Origin: Lachnospiraceae bacterium
Lineage (GTDB): Bacteria; Bacillota; Clostridia; Lachnospirales; Lachnospiraceae
DNA: 64,000 nt
Direction of reading: 5' to 3'
Assembly (NCBI GenBank): GCA_017437065.1
Contig: JAFSBX010000106.1
Coordinates: 22,193-86,192, forward strand
The position numbers were made by a program, and so were the translations under genes. Positions within the stretch are counted from its first letter, which is position 1. Each line of letters opens with the position of its first letter. Below the pieces are notes generated by a model that was not told the origin of the DNA, did not search any database, and saw only the letters and a list, made by a program, of their open reading frames with translations. Shown in pieces: positions 9,114 through 17,610 of the stretch.

Positions 9114-12100
9114 ATGAAGCGAAAAAATGTGAAATGGATATCGTATCTGTTAATTTGTGCAATGTCTTTTTCAAGTATGGCAAGCTATTCTTCCATAACT
9201 GCATACGCAGAAGAAGGTATAGCTACAGAAGAAACATTAGTAGTAGAAGAAACAGAAACATCCACAGTGGTTGAGGAAAGTAAAACCGGGGAAGAAACAG
9301 AAACCGGAACAGAGATAGAAACAGAGGTTGTAACGGAAACCGGAACAGAGACAGAAACAGAGGTTGTAACGGAAACCGGAACAGAGGCAGAAACAGAAGT
9401 TGTAACAGAAACGGAAACAGAGACAGAAACAGAGGTTGTAACGGAAATTGAAACAGAGACGGAACCGGAAGTTGTAACAGAAGTTGAGACAGAAGCTGTG
9501 GAGGAAGAAACAGAAATTACGACAGAAAATGAAACAGAAGCTGCAACGGAAGTGGAAACCGAAACAGAAGAAGTTTTTGAAGTACAGGGTGAAATCGTAG
9601 AAGTAGTGTCCGATGCGCTTGATTTTGAACCGGAAAAAGATGGTGAATATACTTTAAAGTTTAAAGAAGAATTTACAGGAAACACATTAAATTCAAAATA
9701 TTGGCAGCCGGAGTTACATGAACCGGGTTGGGTAAATAATGAATTACAGGAATATACAAATTCGGAAGAAAATATTTTCATTATCGAAGATGCAGAGGAA
9801 GAAGGAGATGGAATTCTTGTCCTTCAGGCAAATAAAGAAACTCGTGACGGAAAAGATTATTATACATCAGGTAAAGTAACAACACAGAATAAGTATGATT
9901 TTAAATACGGTAAGATAGAAGCCAGAATTAAAGTTCCGGAGGCAAAAGGATTACTTCCTGCTTTCTGGCTGATGCCAAGAAATGAACAGTTCTACGGACA
10001 GTGGCCAAGATGTGGTGAAATTGATGTTATGGAGGTACTTGGACATCAGACAGATACCGTGTACGGTACCATTCATTATGGAAATCCACATAAAGAGAAA
10101 CAGGGGTCTTATACTTTAACAGACGGCAGTACATTTGCAAGTGGATATCATACCTTTACGGTAGAATGGGAACCGGGCAAGTTTACATACTATATGGATG
10201 GTATCAAATATCATGAAGTAACAAACTGGTTTACAAAGACAGAAGGTGGGGATGAAATTACGTTTCCGGCACCGTTTGATCAGGAGTTTTATTTACAGTT
10301 AAATCTTGCAGTAGGCGGAAACTGGCCGGGAAATCCTGATGGTACTTTTAGTGCAGATGGTGAACAGCTCTGTGTAGACTGGGTAAAAGTATGGCAGAAG
10401 GATTCCTATGATGAAAATGTGGAAAAACCGGAAGAAATCGTAAACTGGAGAGAACCGGATGCCAACGGAAACTATATTGTAAATGGTGATTTTGCTACAG
10501 CAGAAGCATTAGATGATGAAGAGTACTGGAGCTTTTTAACAGCATTGGGAGGAGAAGCAGTTGCATCAATTGCAGGAAATATTTTAACAATTGATACAAC
10601 AAATGCCGGTACGGTAGATTATTCCGTACAGCTTGTTCAGCCACAGCTTCCAATGAGAAAAGGAAATACATATAAGTTATCTTTTGATGCAAAAGCAGCT
10701 GCTGAAAGAACAATGATTGTGGATGTATCCGGTCCGGATAATGGATATATTCGTTATTTCAATGATACAAAACTTACTCTTGGAACAGAGTGGGCAACTT
10801 ATGAATATACCTTTACAATGACAGGGGAAGATGATGCAAACGGTCGTTTGGAATTTAACCTTGGAAATCAGGGCTCAGCAGCACAGGTACAGCTGAAAAA
10901 TGTAAAATTGGAAGTAACAGGAAAAGAGGAATTAGAGGAAGATTCCGGTATGCTTCCGGATGGTAATTATGTGCATAACGGTACATTTGATATTGGAACA
11001 AATCGTCTTGGATACTGGGATGTAGTAAACACAGCAGAAAATGCAACAGTAAGCGTAACAAATGACAATGGTGTGCGTCAGTTGAAAGTAGACGCAACTG
11101 CGGTAACAGCGCTTGAACAAGTGGTTGTAAAACAAAAAGAACTGGCATTAGTAGCAGGTACAGAATATGAGCTTACTTTTGATGCTTATGCAGATGCAGC
11201 AAAAAGTGTGAAAGTGATTGTTGCAGGTCAGACAATGGATGTGGATTTGACGGAAACAAATCAAAAGTTTACTTACAAATTTAAAACACCGGAAGAACCG
11301 GGCAACACAGATTTAGAGTTGCATTTGGGTACCACAGGAACAACGTATGTAGATAATGTAACAATCAAAGAGGATTCACCACTTGTAAACGGTGAATTTA
11401 ATAATAAAATGGCTGGTTGGGAGCATTTTGCAGATTCCGGCATCAGCAGTGCGGTAACTGCGGAAGTGGTAAAAGAAGATGACAACAATGTAATCAGATA
11501 TACCATTGGTAATACAGGAGATGCCGATTGGAAAATCCAGTTAAAACAGAATAATATTACTCTGGAAAAAGGAAAGAGTTATAAACTTGCATTCAAAGCA
11601 AAATCAGATATGAATAGAAAAATTATGTTTGCTTTACAAAGAGATGGGGCGAGTGATAATGATTGGACATCCTATTCCGGAACAGACATTATTGATTTAA
11701 CAAATGAATATGCAGAATATTCCAAAACATTCACAATGAGTAATGCCACAGATACAGCAACTATTTTAAGTATTTCCATGGGTGCAGTAGGTGGTACGCA
11801 GATTACGGAAGAACATCACGTTTGGATGGACAGCTTTACATTAGTTGAAGTAGAACCGGAAGAACTTCCGAAAGAAGAAATGGGTGCTACAGGAGTCATC
11901 AGAAACGGTAACTTCGTAGAAGGTGATAAAAACTGGCAGGTGACCATTAATGCACCGGCAAAAGCAACCGTTGATTTTAGTAATAATAGTGCTACTTTTG
12001 ATATTGATGAAGTAGGAAGTGAAAACTGGCATATACAGTTAAAACAGTCAGGAATCCATTTGGAATATGGTCAGGAATATGTAATTACCATGAAAATGCA

Positions 12101-14201
12101 GGCGGAAAATACAAGAGATGTTGAATTCTGTTGTATGAGTACAGGTTATGCATGGTATGGCGGTGGAATGGCAAAACTGATTGGTGGAAAAGAAACTGTA
12201 ATTTCCCATACATTCAGAATGGGTGATGCCAATGCGACAGAAAGTGATGCCAATGCAGATTTTACTTTATCCTTAGGTAAAATTGCAGGAGGAGAATCTG
12301 CTGCCGGTAAAGTAACCGTAAAATACATTAGTATTATGCCGAAGGAAGATGTAGTTTCCGAGGGATTACGCGTATTACCGATGGAAGACAGAACTTATAC
12401 CGGAAAGGCAATAATACCTGTAGTTGTAGTATACGATGGTGCAGTTCCATTACAGGAAAAAACAGATTATGTGGTATCTTTCAAAGACAATAAGAAAGCA
12501 GGTACTGCAAAAGTAACTGTAACAGGAAAAGGCAATTATGCCGGAACAGCAGCTACGGAATTTAAGATAATAGCAAAAGATGTGGCAGCAGAGGATGTTG
12601 TAATCAGTTACAAGGACAAGCTTCTTGATACAGGTAAAAACCAGAAACCATTAAGTAAAATTTCCTATAACGGAATTACATTAAACACTAAAAATGATTA
12701 TAAAGTAGAGTACTTTAAATGCGTAAACGGGGAAGTACCGGAAGATGCAAAAGCTTTATCCCAGATTAAAGCAGCAGGCGACTACAGGATGGTAATTACC
12801 GGTAAAGGAAACTTTACAGGAACCGTAACCAAAGATGTAAAAGTGTATGCTAAAAATTCCGTTGTGGATATCAGCAAAACAGCAATTACCGTTGGCGGAA
12901 AGAAATCCGGTTACAGCGTAGTGTGTGACGGAACCGAAAAGAAACCGGAAATAAAAGTAACTTACAAGGGAAAAGTAGTTGACAGTGCAAATTATACAGT
13001 GAACTATGAAAACAATGTAAACGTAGGAACAGCCAAAGTTACCATTACCGGTGTCATGACAGAAACAGAAGACGGCGTAACAGGATATATCGGTTCTGTG
13101 ACAAAGACTTTTAAAATCAAAGCAACCAAACTTTCTGACGTAGCTGCAATTGACACTACAAAATGGAAGAACAAAGTAGATTTCAATGAAACTTTAGGTG
13201 CAGCAGTACAGGAAAGCGAAATGCTGAAACTGAAAGCCGGAAAAACAGATGATACTTTTGCGGAAGGTACTGCATATAAAGTAAGCTACAGCAAAAATAC
13301 AAAAGCCGGAAAAGCAACCGTAATCTATACCGGTATCGGTAAATATTCAGGAACTATCAAGAAGAACTTTACCGTAAATGCCGTGGAATTATTCAAAGAT
13401 AATCAGGCAAAAACAGGAGTAGAGGTAAGCATTGGTAAAACTGCAGTGTATGCACAGAAGGGCAGCAAAGTAGATGTAGTTGTCAGCTTAAACGGAACAA
13501 CACTTGTAGAAGGTAAGGATTATAAAGTAACCTACAAAAATAACAAAGCAGCTACAACTGAAAAAACAAAGGAAAATAAGAAACCTCAGGTAACTATTAC
13601 AGGTATTAATGGTTACAAAGGAAAGATTACTGCGAAGTTTACTATTACACCTGCTGATTTATCAACAATGGATATAAAAGCGGCAGACGTGGCTTACCAG
13701 AACAAAAAAGGTAAATACAAGTCAGCACCGGTACTGACAGATGCAGACGGTAAGAAATTAAAAGTAAACAGAGATTACACAGTAAAATACTATTTAGCAG
13801 CAGACGGAACAGAACTGGGTAAAAATGATGTAGTGGATGCAGGCGAAGCCGTGAAAGTGGTAGTAACAGCAAAAGGCAAAAACTACACAGGAAGTAACGA
13901 AGCAGTATACAAAGTTGCAGTACAGGATATTTCCAAAGCGAAAGTAGTTGTAAAAACCAAACCATATACAGGAAAAGCAATTACACTTACAGCAGAAGAT
14001 TTTACGACAATTAAAGTAGGAGATACAAAATTAAAAGAGGGAGTACACTACGAAATCGTAGAAGACAGCTATGAGAATAATATCAACAAAGGAACTGCAA
14101 GTGTAACAATCAAAGGAATCGGAAACTATGCCGGAACGAAAAAAGTTACTTTTAAAATTACAAGTCGCGCGATGGCGTGGTTCCAGAATATATTCAAATA
14201 A
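9114..14201 (+). CDS. Secreted multidomain GH16 beta-glucanase with CBMs and surface repeats
   Basis: A 1695-residue secreted enzyme that should degrade extracellular beta-glucan (laminarin or lichenan type). Domains in order: signal peptide (residues 1-32, ending near TAYAEE); a Thr/Glu-rich repetitive linker to about residue 160; a GH16 catalytic domain (about 180-450) with intact CGEIDVMEVLG near residue 300; four beta-sandwich modules that look like CBM4/9 carbohydrate-binding domains (starting near 457, 615, 760 and 925); then seven repeats of about 85-95 residues from about 1095 to the end, each closing on a pattern like NYAGT followed by FKI. No LPXTG or membrane anchor is seen, so the repeats may attach it to the cell wall or surface polysaccharide. 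A strong AAGGAGG site precedes the start. Confidence 0.92.
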   Translation: MKRKNVKWISYLLICAMSFSSMASYSSITAYAEEGIATEETLVVEETETSTVVEESKTGEETETGTEIETEVVTETGTETETEVVTETGTEAETEVVTETETETETEVVTEIETETEPEVVTEVETEAVEEETEITTENETEAATEVETETEEVFEVQGEIVEVVSDALDFEPEKDGEYTLKFKEEFTGNTLNSKYWQPELHEPGWVNNELQEYTNSEENIFIIEDAEEEGDGILVLQANKETRDGKDYYTSGKVTTQNKYDFKYGKIEARIKVPEAKGLLPAFWLMPRNEQFYGQWPRCGEIDVMEVLGHQTDTVYGTIHYGNPHKEKQGSYTLTDGSTFASGYHTFTVEWEPGKFTYYMDGIKYHEVTNWFTKTEGGDEITFPAPFDQEFYLQLNLAVGGNWPGNPDGTFSADGEQLCVDWVKVWQKDSYDENVEKPEEIVNWREPDANGNYIVNGDFATAEALDDEEYWSFLTALGGEAVASIAGNILTIDTTNAGTVDYSVQLVQPQLPMRKGNTYKLSFDAKAAAERTMIVDVSGPDNGYIRYFNDTKLTLGTEWATYEYTFTMTGEDDANGRLEFNLGNQGSAAQVQLKNVKLEVTGKEELEEDSGMLPDGNYVHNGTFDIGTNRLGYWDVVNTAENATVSVTNDNGVRQLKVDATAVTALEQVVVKQKELALVAGTEYELTFDAYADAAKSVKVIVAGQTMDVDLTETNQKFTYKFKTPEEPGNTDLELHLGTTGTTYVDNVTIKEDSPLVNGEFNNKMAGWEHFADSGISSAVTAEVVKEDDNNVIRYTIGNTGDADWKIQLKQNNITLEKGKSYKLAFKAKSDMNRKIMFALQRDGASDNDWTSYSGTDIIDLTNEYAEYSKTFTMSNATDTATILSISMGAVGGTQITEEHHVWMDSFTLVEVEPEELPKEEMGATGVIRNGNFVEGDKNWQVTINAPAKATVDFSNNSATFDIDEVGSENWHIQLKQSGIHLEYGQEYVITMKMQAENTRDVEFCCMSTGYAWYGGGMAKLIGGKETVISHTFRMGDANATESDANADFTLSLGKIAGGESAAGKVTVKYISIMPKEDVVSEGLRVLPMEDRTYTGKAIIPVVVVYDGAVPLQEKTDYVVSFKDNKKAGTAKVTVTGKGNYAGTAATEFKIIAKDVAAEDVVISYKDKLLDTGKNQKPLSKISYNGITLNTKNDYKVEYFKCVNGEVPEDAKALSQIKAAGDYRMVITGKGNFTGTVTKDVKVYAKNSVVDISKTAITVGGKKSGYSVVCDGTEKKPEIKVTYKGKVVDSANYTVNYENNVNVGTAKVTITGVMTETEDGVTGYIGSVTKTFKIKATKLSDVAAIDTTKWKNKVDFNETLGAAVQESEMLKLKAGKTDDTFAEGTAYKVSYSKNTKAGKATVIYTGIGKYSGTIKKNFTVNAVELFKDNQAKTGVEVSIGKTAVYAQKGSKVDVVVSLNGTTLVEGKDYKVTYKNNKAATTEKTKENKKPQVTITGINGYKGKITAKFTITPADLSTMDIKAADVAYQNKKGKYKSAPVLTDADGKKLKVNRDYTVKYYLAADGTELGKNDVVDAGEAVKVVVTAKGKNYTGSNEAVYKVAVQDISKAKVVVKTKPYTGKAITLTAEDFTTIKVGDTKLKEGVHYEIVEDSYENNINKGTASVTIKGIGNYAGTKKVTFKITSRAMAWFQNIFK
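9240..9565 (+). repeat. Degenerate tandem repeat encoding the Glu/Thr-rich linker
   Basis: Short units built on GAAACAGAG/GTTGTAACGGAA repeat many times and encode an acidic linker of the type ETETEVVTETGTE. The low complexity makes length variation by slippage likely. Confidence 0.8.
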
Positions 14202-14205
14202 GTAA

Positions 14206-14240
14206 AAAGGAGGCAGGTGAGAAATCATCTGCCTCAAACT
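14206..14240. terminator. Bidirectional terminator between the secreted glucanase and thiT
   Basis: GAGGCAGGTGA (14210-14220) pairs with TCATCTGCCTC (14225-14235) around a GAAA loop. On the minus strand the stem is followed by a run of T (complement of 14205-14209), which makes a good terminator for thiT. On the plus strand the T-run is weaker. The two genes converge here. Confidence 0.8.
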
Positions 14241-14287
14241 TTTACAAGAAAACACCATTAGATTGACATACTTGTATGGACTTTCGT

Positions 14288-14842
14288 CTAAGCGGCAGCC
14301 ATCGCTTTCGCTTTCCTCAATGCCGTTGCGACCGGTGGTAAAGCAATCAAAACAACCGTAGCAATCATCTCCGGTAAGATATAACTCAGGTTATACTGTG
14401 TAGAAGCAACAACTGCCAGCAGATTCCCCTGCATATCCCCCACGTATTCCGTATAAAAAATCAGTCCCGAAATCATATGAAACACAAAGCGCCCCAAAAC
14501 GCCTACAATATACCCCGTTAATAACCCATGCTTTCTATTGCTGAAAAAACCGGAAAGTCCTAAAGCACCGAAAGCCAGAGGATAGTCTAACAGTACCTGT
14601 GCCGGATGTACGAAATAAGGTCCGATGATAAATTGTAAAATTCCGTAAGTTGCAGCGGTAATCAGTCCGATTGCCGGACCATACCAGTAGCCCGTCAGAC
14701 AAATAATCAGCATGGAAAAAAGAGTAATGGAACCGCCGTTTGGCAAAGAAGGCAGTTTGATGACTGCGGAAATAACAGTAGCAAGTGCCAAAGCCATGGC
14801 ACAGAAAACGAGTTGTTTTGTTGAAAGTTTACTTTTAGACAT
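14288..14842 (-). CDS. thiT: Thiamine ECF transporter S component ThiT
   Basis: A 184-residue integral membrane protein with about six helices. It is the substrate-binding subunit of the energy-coupling-factor thiamine transporter and works with a shared EcfAA'T module encoded elsewhere. The family signature is visible: the LPSLPNGGSITLFSMLII stretch near residues 31-48 and the GPxxGLxxxxxYGxLQ pattern that follows. A TPP riboswitch lies about 135 bases upstream on the same strand, which fixes the function. The ribosome site GGGAGG sits in the right arm of a hairpin. Confidence 0.95.
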   Translation of the reverse strand: MSKSKLSTKQLVFCAMALALATVISAVIKLPSLPNGGSITLFSMLIICLTGYWYGPAIGLITAATYGILQFIIGPYFVHPAQVLLDYPLAFGALGLSGFFSNRKHGLLTGYIVGVLGRFVFHMISGLIFYTEYVGDMQGNLLAVVASTQYNLSYILPEMIATVVLIALPPVATALRKAKAMAAA

Positions 14843-14849
14843 AAAAAAA

Positions 14850-14979
14850 TCCTCCCATATTTACGCAGGAGGGGACAATCAATGTATAAATGTGACGTGT
14901 TTTTAGAAGGTATGTCAGTTAAATGGTTAATAGAAAATAAAATAGGGCAAATGCCTATTATAGTCACATTTATATACAT
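14850..14979 (-). promoter_or_regulatory. Expression platform of the thiT riboswitch
   Basis: Between the aptamer and thiT, reading the minus strand, there are three structures. First, arms of 15-17 bases (14963-14979 and 14882-14896) can form a long stem around the platform. Second, inside it, AATAGGC and GCCCTATT (14939-14957) form a terminator-like hairpin with a following T-rich run. Third, CCCCTCC and GGGAGG (14850-14875) form a hairpin that buries the ribosome site and precedes seven T. How they switch with TPP is not determined. Confidence 0.55.
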
Positions 14980-15062
14980 GCTTCCTTACGCCGGTATTAT
15001 CCGGTTCAAGTAGTGAGGGTCAGAATCGAAAGATTCATTCTCAGCAAAAGCTCCCCTAGCGT
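14979..15062 (-). ncRNA. TPP riboswitch (THI element)
   Basis: Read on the minus strand, the aptamer carries the conserved THI-box blocks in order: CTAGGGGAGC, GCTGAGA, GACCCT, then GAACCGGATAATACCGGCG and AAGGAAGC. It should bind thiamine pyrophosphate and turn down thiT when thiamine is plentiful. The 14843-15232 gene-free stretch is largely explained by this element, its expression platform and the divergent promoter region. Confidence 0.96.
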
Positions 15063-15232
15063 TTTTTATTTTTTTACATAATATACTTTTTATGAAAAAA
15101 AAAGTCAAGAGGAAAAATACATTTTGGCTTATTTTTTATGTAAGAATGCAAGAATAGACACTACCAAATTAAAGGGAAATATGGTAAGATGAGGTATAAG
15201 TGGGAGTTTGTATACAAAAGGCGGGTAAGAAT

Positions 15233-17518
15233 ATGGCAGAAAGCAAAAAGAAATTTACGATTGGGGTACTGGTTGGCGGAATTATGGATGAGTTTACGCA
15301 TCAGATTTGCAAGGGGGCATTAAGGGAAGCAAAAGCTGCAGATGTAGATGTAATTGTATTTCCGGGAAAATATTGGGAGCGTGATTTATCAGACAATAGG
15401 GAATTAAGGTATGAGTATCAGTATAATACCATTTTTTCCTATGCCAAACAGGTAGATGCGTTGATTATAGCAGCAGGAAGTATCGGTTGTTATACAACAA
15501 AAGAAGGAATGGAAACCCTGTTGAAAAAATTTGAGGACATTCCTTCTGTGTTGATTGCTTCTAAGATAGAAGGATATACCAGTGTGGTTTTTGATAATTA
15601 TCTGGGAATCAAAGAAGGGCTGGAATATCTGATTGAAAAAAGAAACTGTAAGAAATTCGGAATGGTAGGCGGAAGCCTGGAAAATATGGATGCATATGAA
15701 AGAAAACAGGCTTTTACCGGTGTGTTATCAGAACATGGAATTGAATTTACGGAAAACATGTATGTGGAAGGCGATTTTTCCAAAAGAGGAAAGGCTGTTT
15801 GCAAAAAGCTTCTGGATGATAATCCGGATATTGAGGCAATTTTTTGCGTAAACGATGATACTGCCCTCGGGTTATATGAGGAGTTAAAACGTAGAGGACT
15901 TCAGGCGGGAAGAGACATTTTTGTACTGGGATATGATGACTCGCTTGCAGCGGCAAAGGCAATACCATCACTTTCTTCCGTAAGAGCAGATTCCGCAAAA
16001 TTAGGTGCAGAAGCACTGCGGATGGCGGTACGAATGGTACACGGCGAGAATGTGAAAAGTCAGGTGGTTCCAACTCAGTTTGTGATGCGAGATTCTTTCA
16101 ATAGAGAAGAAACGCAGACAGCAATACATTTTCGCTATGCAAAAGATTATATAAACGGATTTGAAGAAATTTTTTATCGATATTGTCATGAAGAAACAAA
16201 AGATGAGATGGACAGACTGCGTACTGCATACAGACAAATGTTGGAAGTACTGGATAAAAATGCGGAAATTAGTTTTGCAGACAGTACCGGATACATGGAA
16301 ATTATGCTTTGTGTGGATGAATTTTTAAATTTAGGTGGCGTAGAGTACGCGGATGCAGATAATCTGATGCTTATACTGGAAGAAGTATATGGTACGTTAA
16401 GGAAAAAACAAACAGAAAGAAACGGAAGAACGGAGCTTCGAAATGTATTTTTCAATATTTACAGAAAAATTGTTCGGTCCATGAACGGCTTAATGATTAG
16501 TATGAAAGAAACAGAAGACCGGGAAAACTATGAAATGAAGCTGTTTGTACAGGAAATCCTTTCTTTTGAAAAAGGTAAGGATCAAAGTTATAGTGTGTTA
16601 TTGGAAAAATTAGACTGGCTGCATATTAAAAATGCTCAAATATATTTGCTTCCACAGCCGGTATTACATCTATATAAAGAAGACTTTGAACTGCCGGAAG
16701 AGTTCTATTTAAAAGCTGTATTAGAGAATGGAGTGGTGCAGGCAGTTTCTGTAAGTAATCAGAAGAAAAGTTTGGAAGAAGTATTTGCGTATGATTTGAA
16801 ATTACGGAAAAACAGAGTTGTCCTTCCTTTATTTTTCAATGAAATAATTTACGGAATACTGTTTTGTGATATGACGGACAGTTTGTTTGTCAACGGAGAA
16901 TTTTTAGTTAACCAGATGAGTTCAGCAGTAAAAATGATTTCACTGTTGGAAGCAAATGAAAAAATACAGAGTATGCTGGAAGAAAATGTTTCAGTGCTTA
17001 AGGAACATAACATTGAACTGGATACTATTTCAAAATCGGATGTACTTACAGGTATTTTGAATCGTAGAGGTTTTTATGATGTAGCAGAAGAAAAAGTACA
17101 GAGTTGTCGTCAGATGGGAAAATCGGTATTGGCTGTCTATGTTGATATGAATAATCTGAAAATTATTAATGACAGATATGGACATGAAGAAGGTGATTTT
17201 TCACTGAAATTGATTGGCAGATTTCTCAAAGAATCAGTGGAAGGAAATGGTGTTGCGGGAAGAATTGGTGGTGATGAGTATGCTTTTGTTATGGAATACG
17301 ATGGAAATGATGACGGGGCAGCAGTTCTTTCCACGTTGTACGAAAAATTTGAAAACTATAATTTAGAAAGTGAAAAGCCATATAATATAACAATTTCGGC
17401 AGGTGCATGTATAATACATGCAGAAAGTGAACTGGGATTGCATGAAGCTCTTTTAAAGGCAGACGAAAAGTTATACGAGGTAAAGCAGCATAGAAAGAAG
17501 GATGTTGCGAAAAAATAA
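15233..17518 (+). CDS. Diguanylate cyclase with LacI-type periplasmic-binding-like sensor domain
   Basis: A 761-residue cytosolic protein. Residues 1 to about 280 form a LacI/RbsB-type sugar-binding fold (TIGVLVGGIMDEF at the start, IEAIFCVNDDTALGLYEEL near 200-220) without a helix-turn-helix or signal peptide. A middle region of about 300 residues may be helical/GAF-like. The C-terminus is a GGDEF domain with GRIGGDEYAFVM near residue 675, intact at the catalytic site, so it should make cyclic di-GMP. It would link an intracellular small molecule, perhaps a sugar, to a motility or surface switch. I chose the ATG with AAGGCGGG upstream; an in-frame GTG at 15200 is weaker. Confidence 0.88.
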   Translation: MAESKKKFTIGVLVGGIMDEFTHQICKGALREAKAADVDVIVFPGKYWERDLSDNRELRYEYQYNTIFSYAKQVDALIIAAGSIGCYTTKEGMETLLKKFEDIPSVLIASKIEGYTSVVFDNYLGIKEGLEYLIEKRNCKKFGMVGGSLENMDAYERKQAFTGVLSEHGIEFTENMYVEGDFSKRGKAVCKKLLDDNPDIEAIFCVNDDTALGLYEELKRRGLQAGRDIFVLGYDDSLAAAKAIPSLSSVRADSAKLGAEALRMAVRMVHGENVKSQVVPTQFVMRDSFNREETQTAIHFRYAKDYINGFEEIFYRYCHEETKDEMDRLRTAYRQMLEVLDKNAEISFADSTGYMEIMLCVDEFLNLGGVEYADADNLMLILEEVYGTLRKKQTERNGRTELRNVFFNIYRKIVRSMNGLMISMKETEDRENYEMKLFVQEILSFEKGKDQSYSVLLEKLDWLHIKNAQIYLLPQPVLHLYKEDFELPEEFYLKAVLENGVVQAVSVSNQKKSLEEVFAYDLKLRKNRVVLPLFFNEIIYGILFCDMTDSLFVNGEFLVNQMSSAVKMISLLEANEKIQSMLEENVSVLKEHNIELDTISKSDVLTGILNRRGFYDVAEEKVQSCRQMGKSVLAVYVDMNNLKIINDRYGHEEGDFSLKLIGRFLKESVEGNGVAGRIGGDEYAFVMEYDGNDDGAAVLSTLYEKFENYNLESEKPYNITISAGACIIHAESELGLHEALLKADEKLYEVKQHRKKDVAKK

Positions 17519-17610
17519 GCATACGGAAAATTGTATAAGTCAGATGGCAGAAAAATAGGTGTCACTGAGAGAAAAATTTTGGTGCTGAAGGGAAAAGTAA
17601 CAATAGAAAC

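Noticed and set aside
9185-9781. A 198-codon Ser/Val-rich open frame on the minus strand
   Set aside because: It is the mirror of the Glu/Thr-rich repeat region of the secreted glucanase and has no ribosome site.
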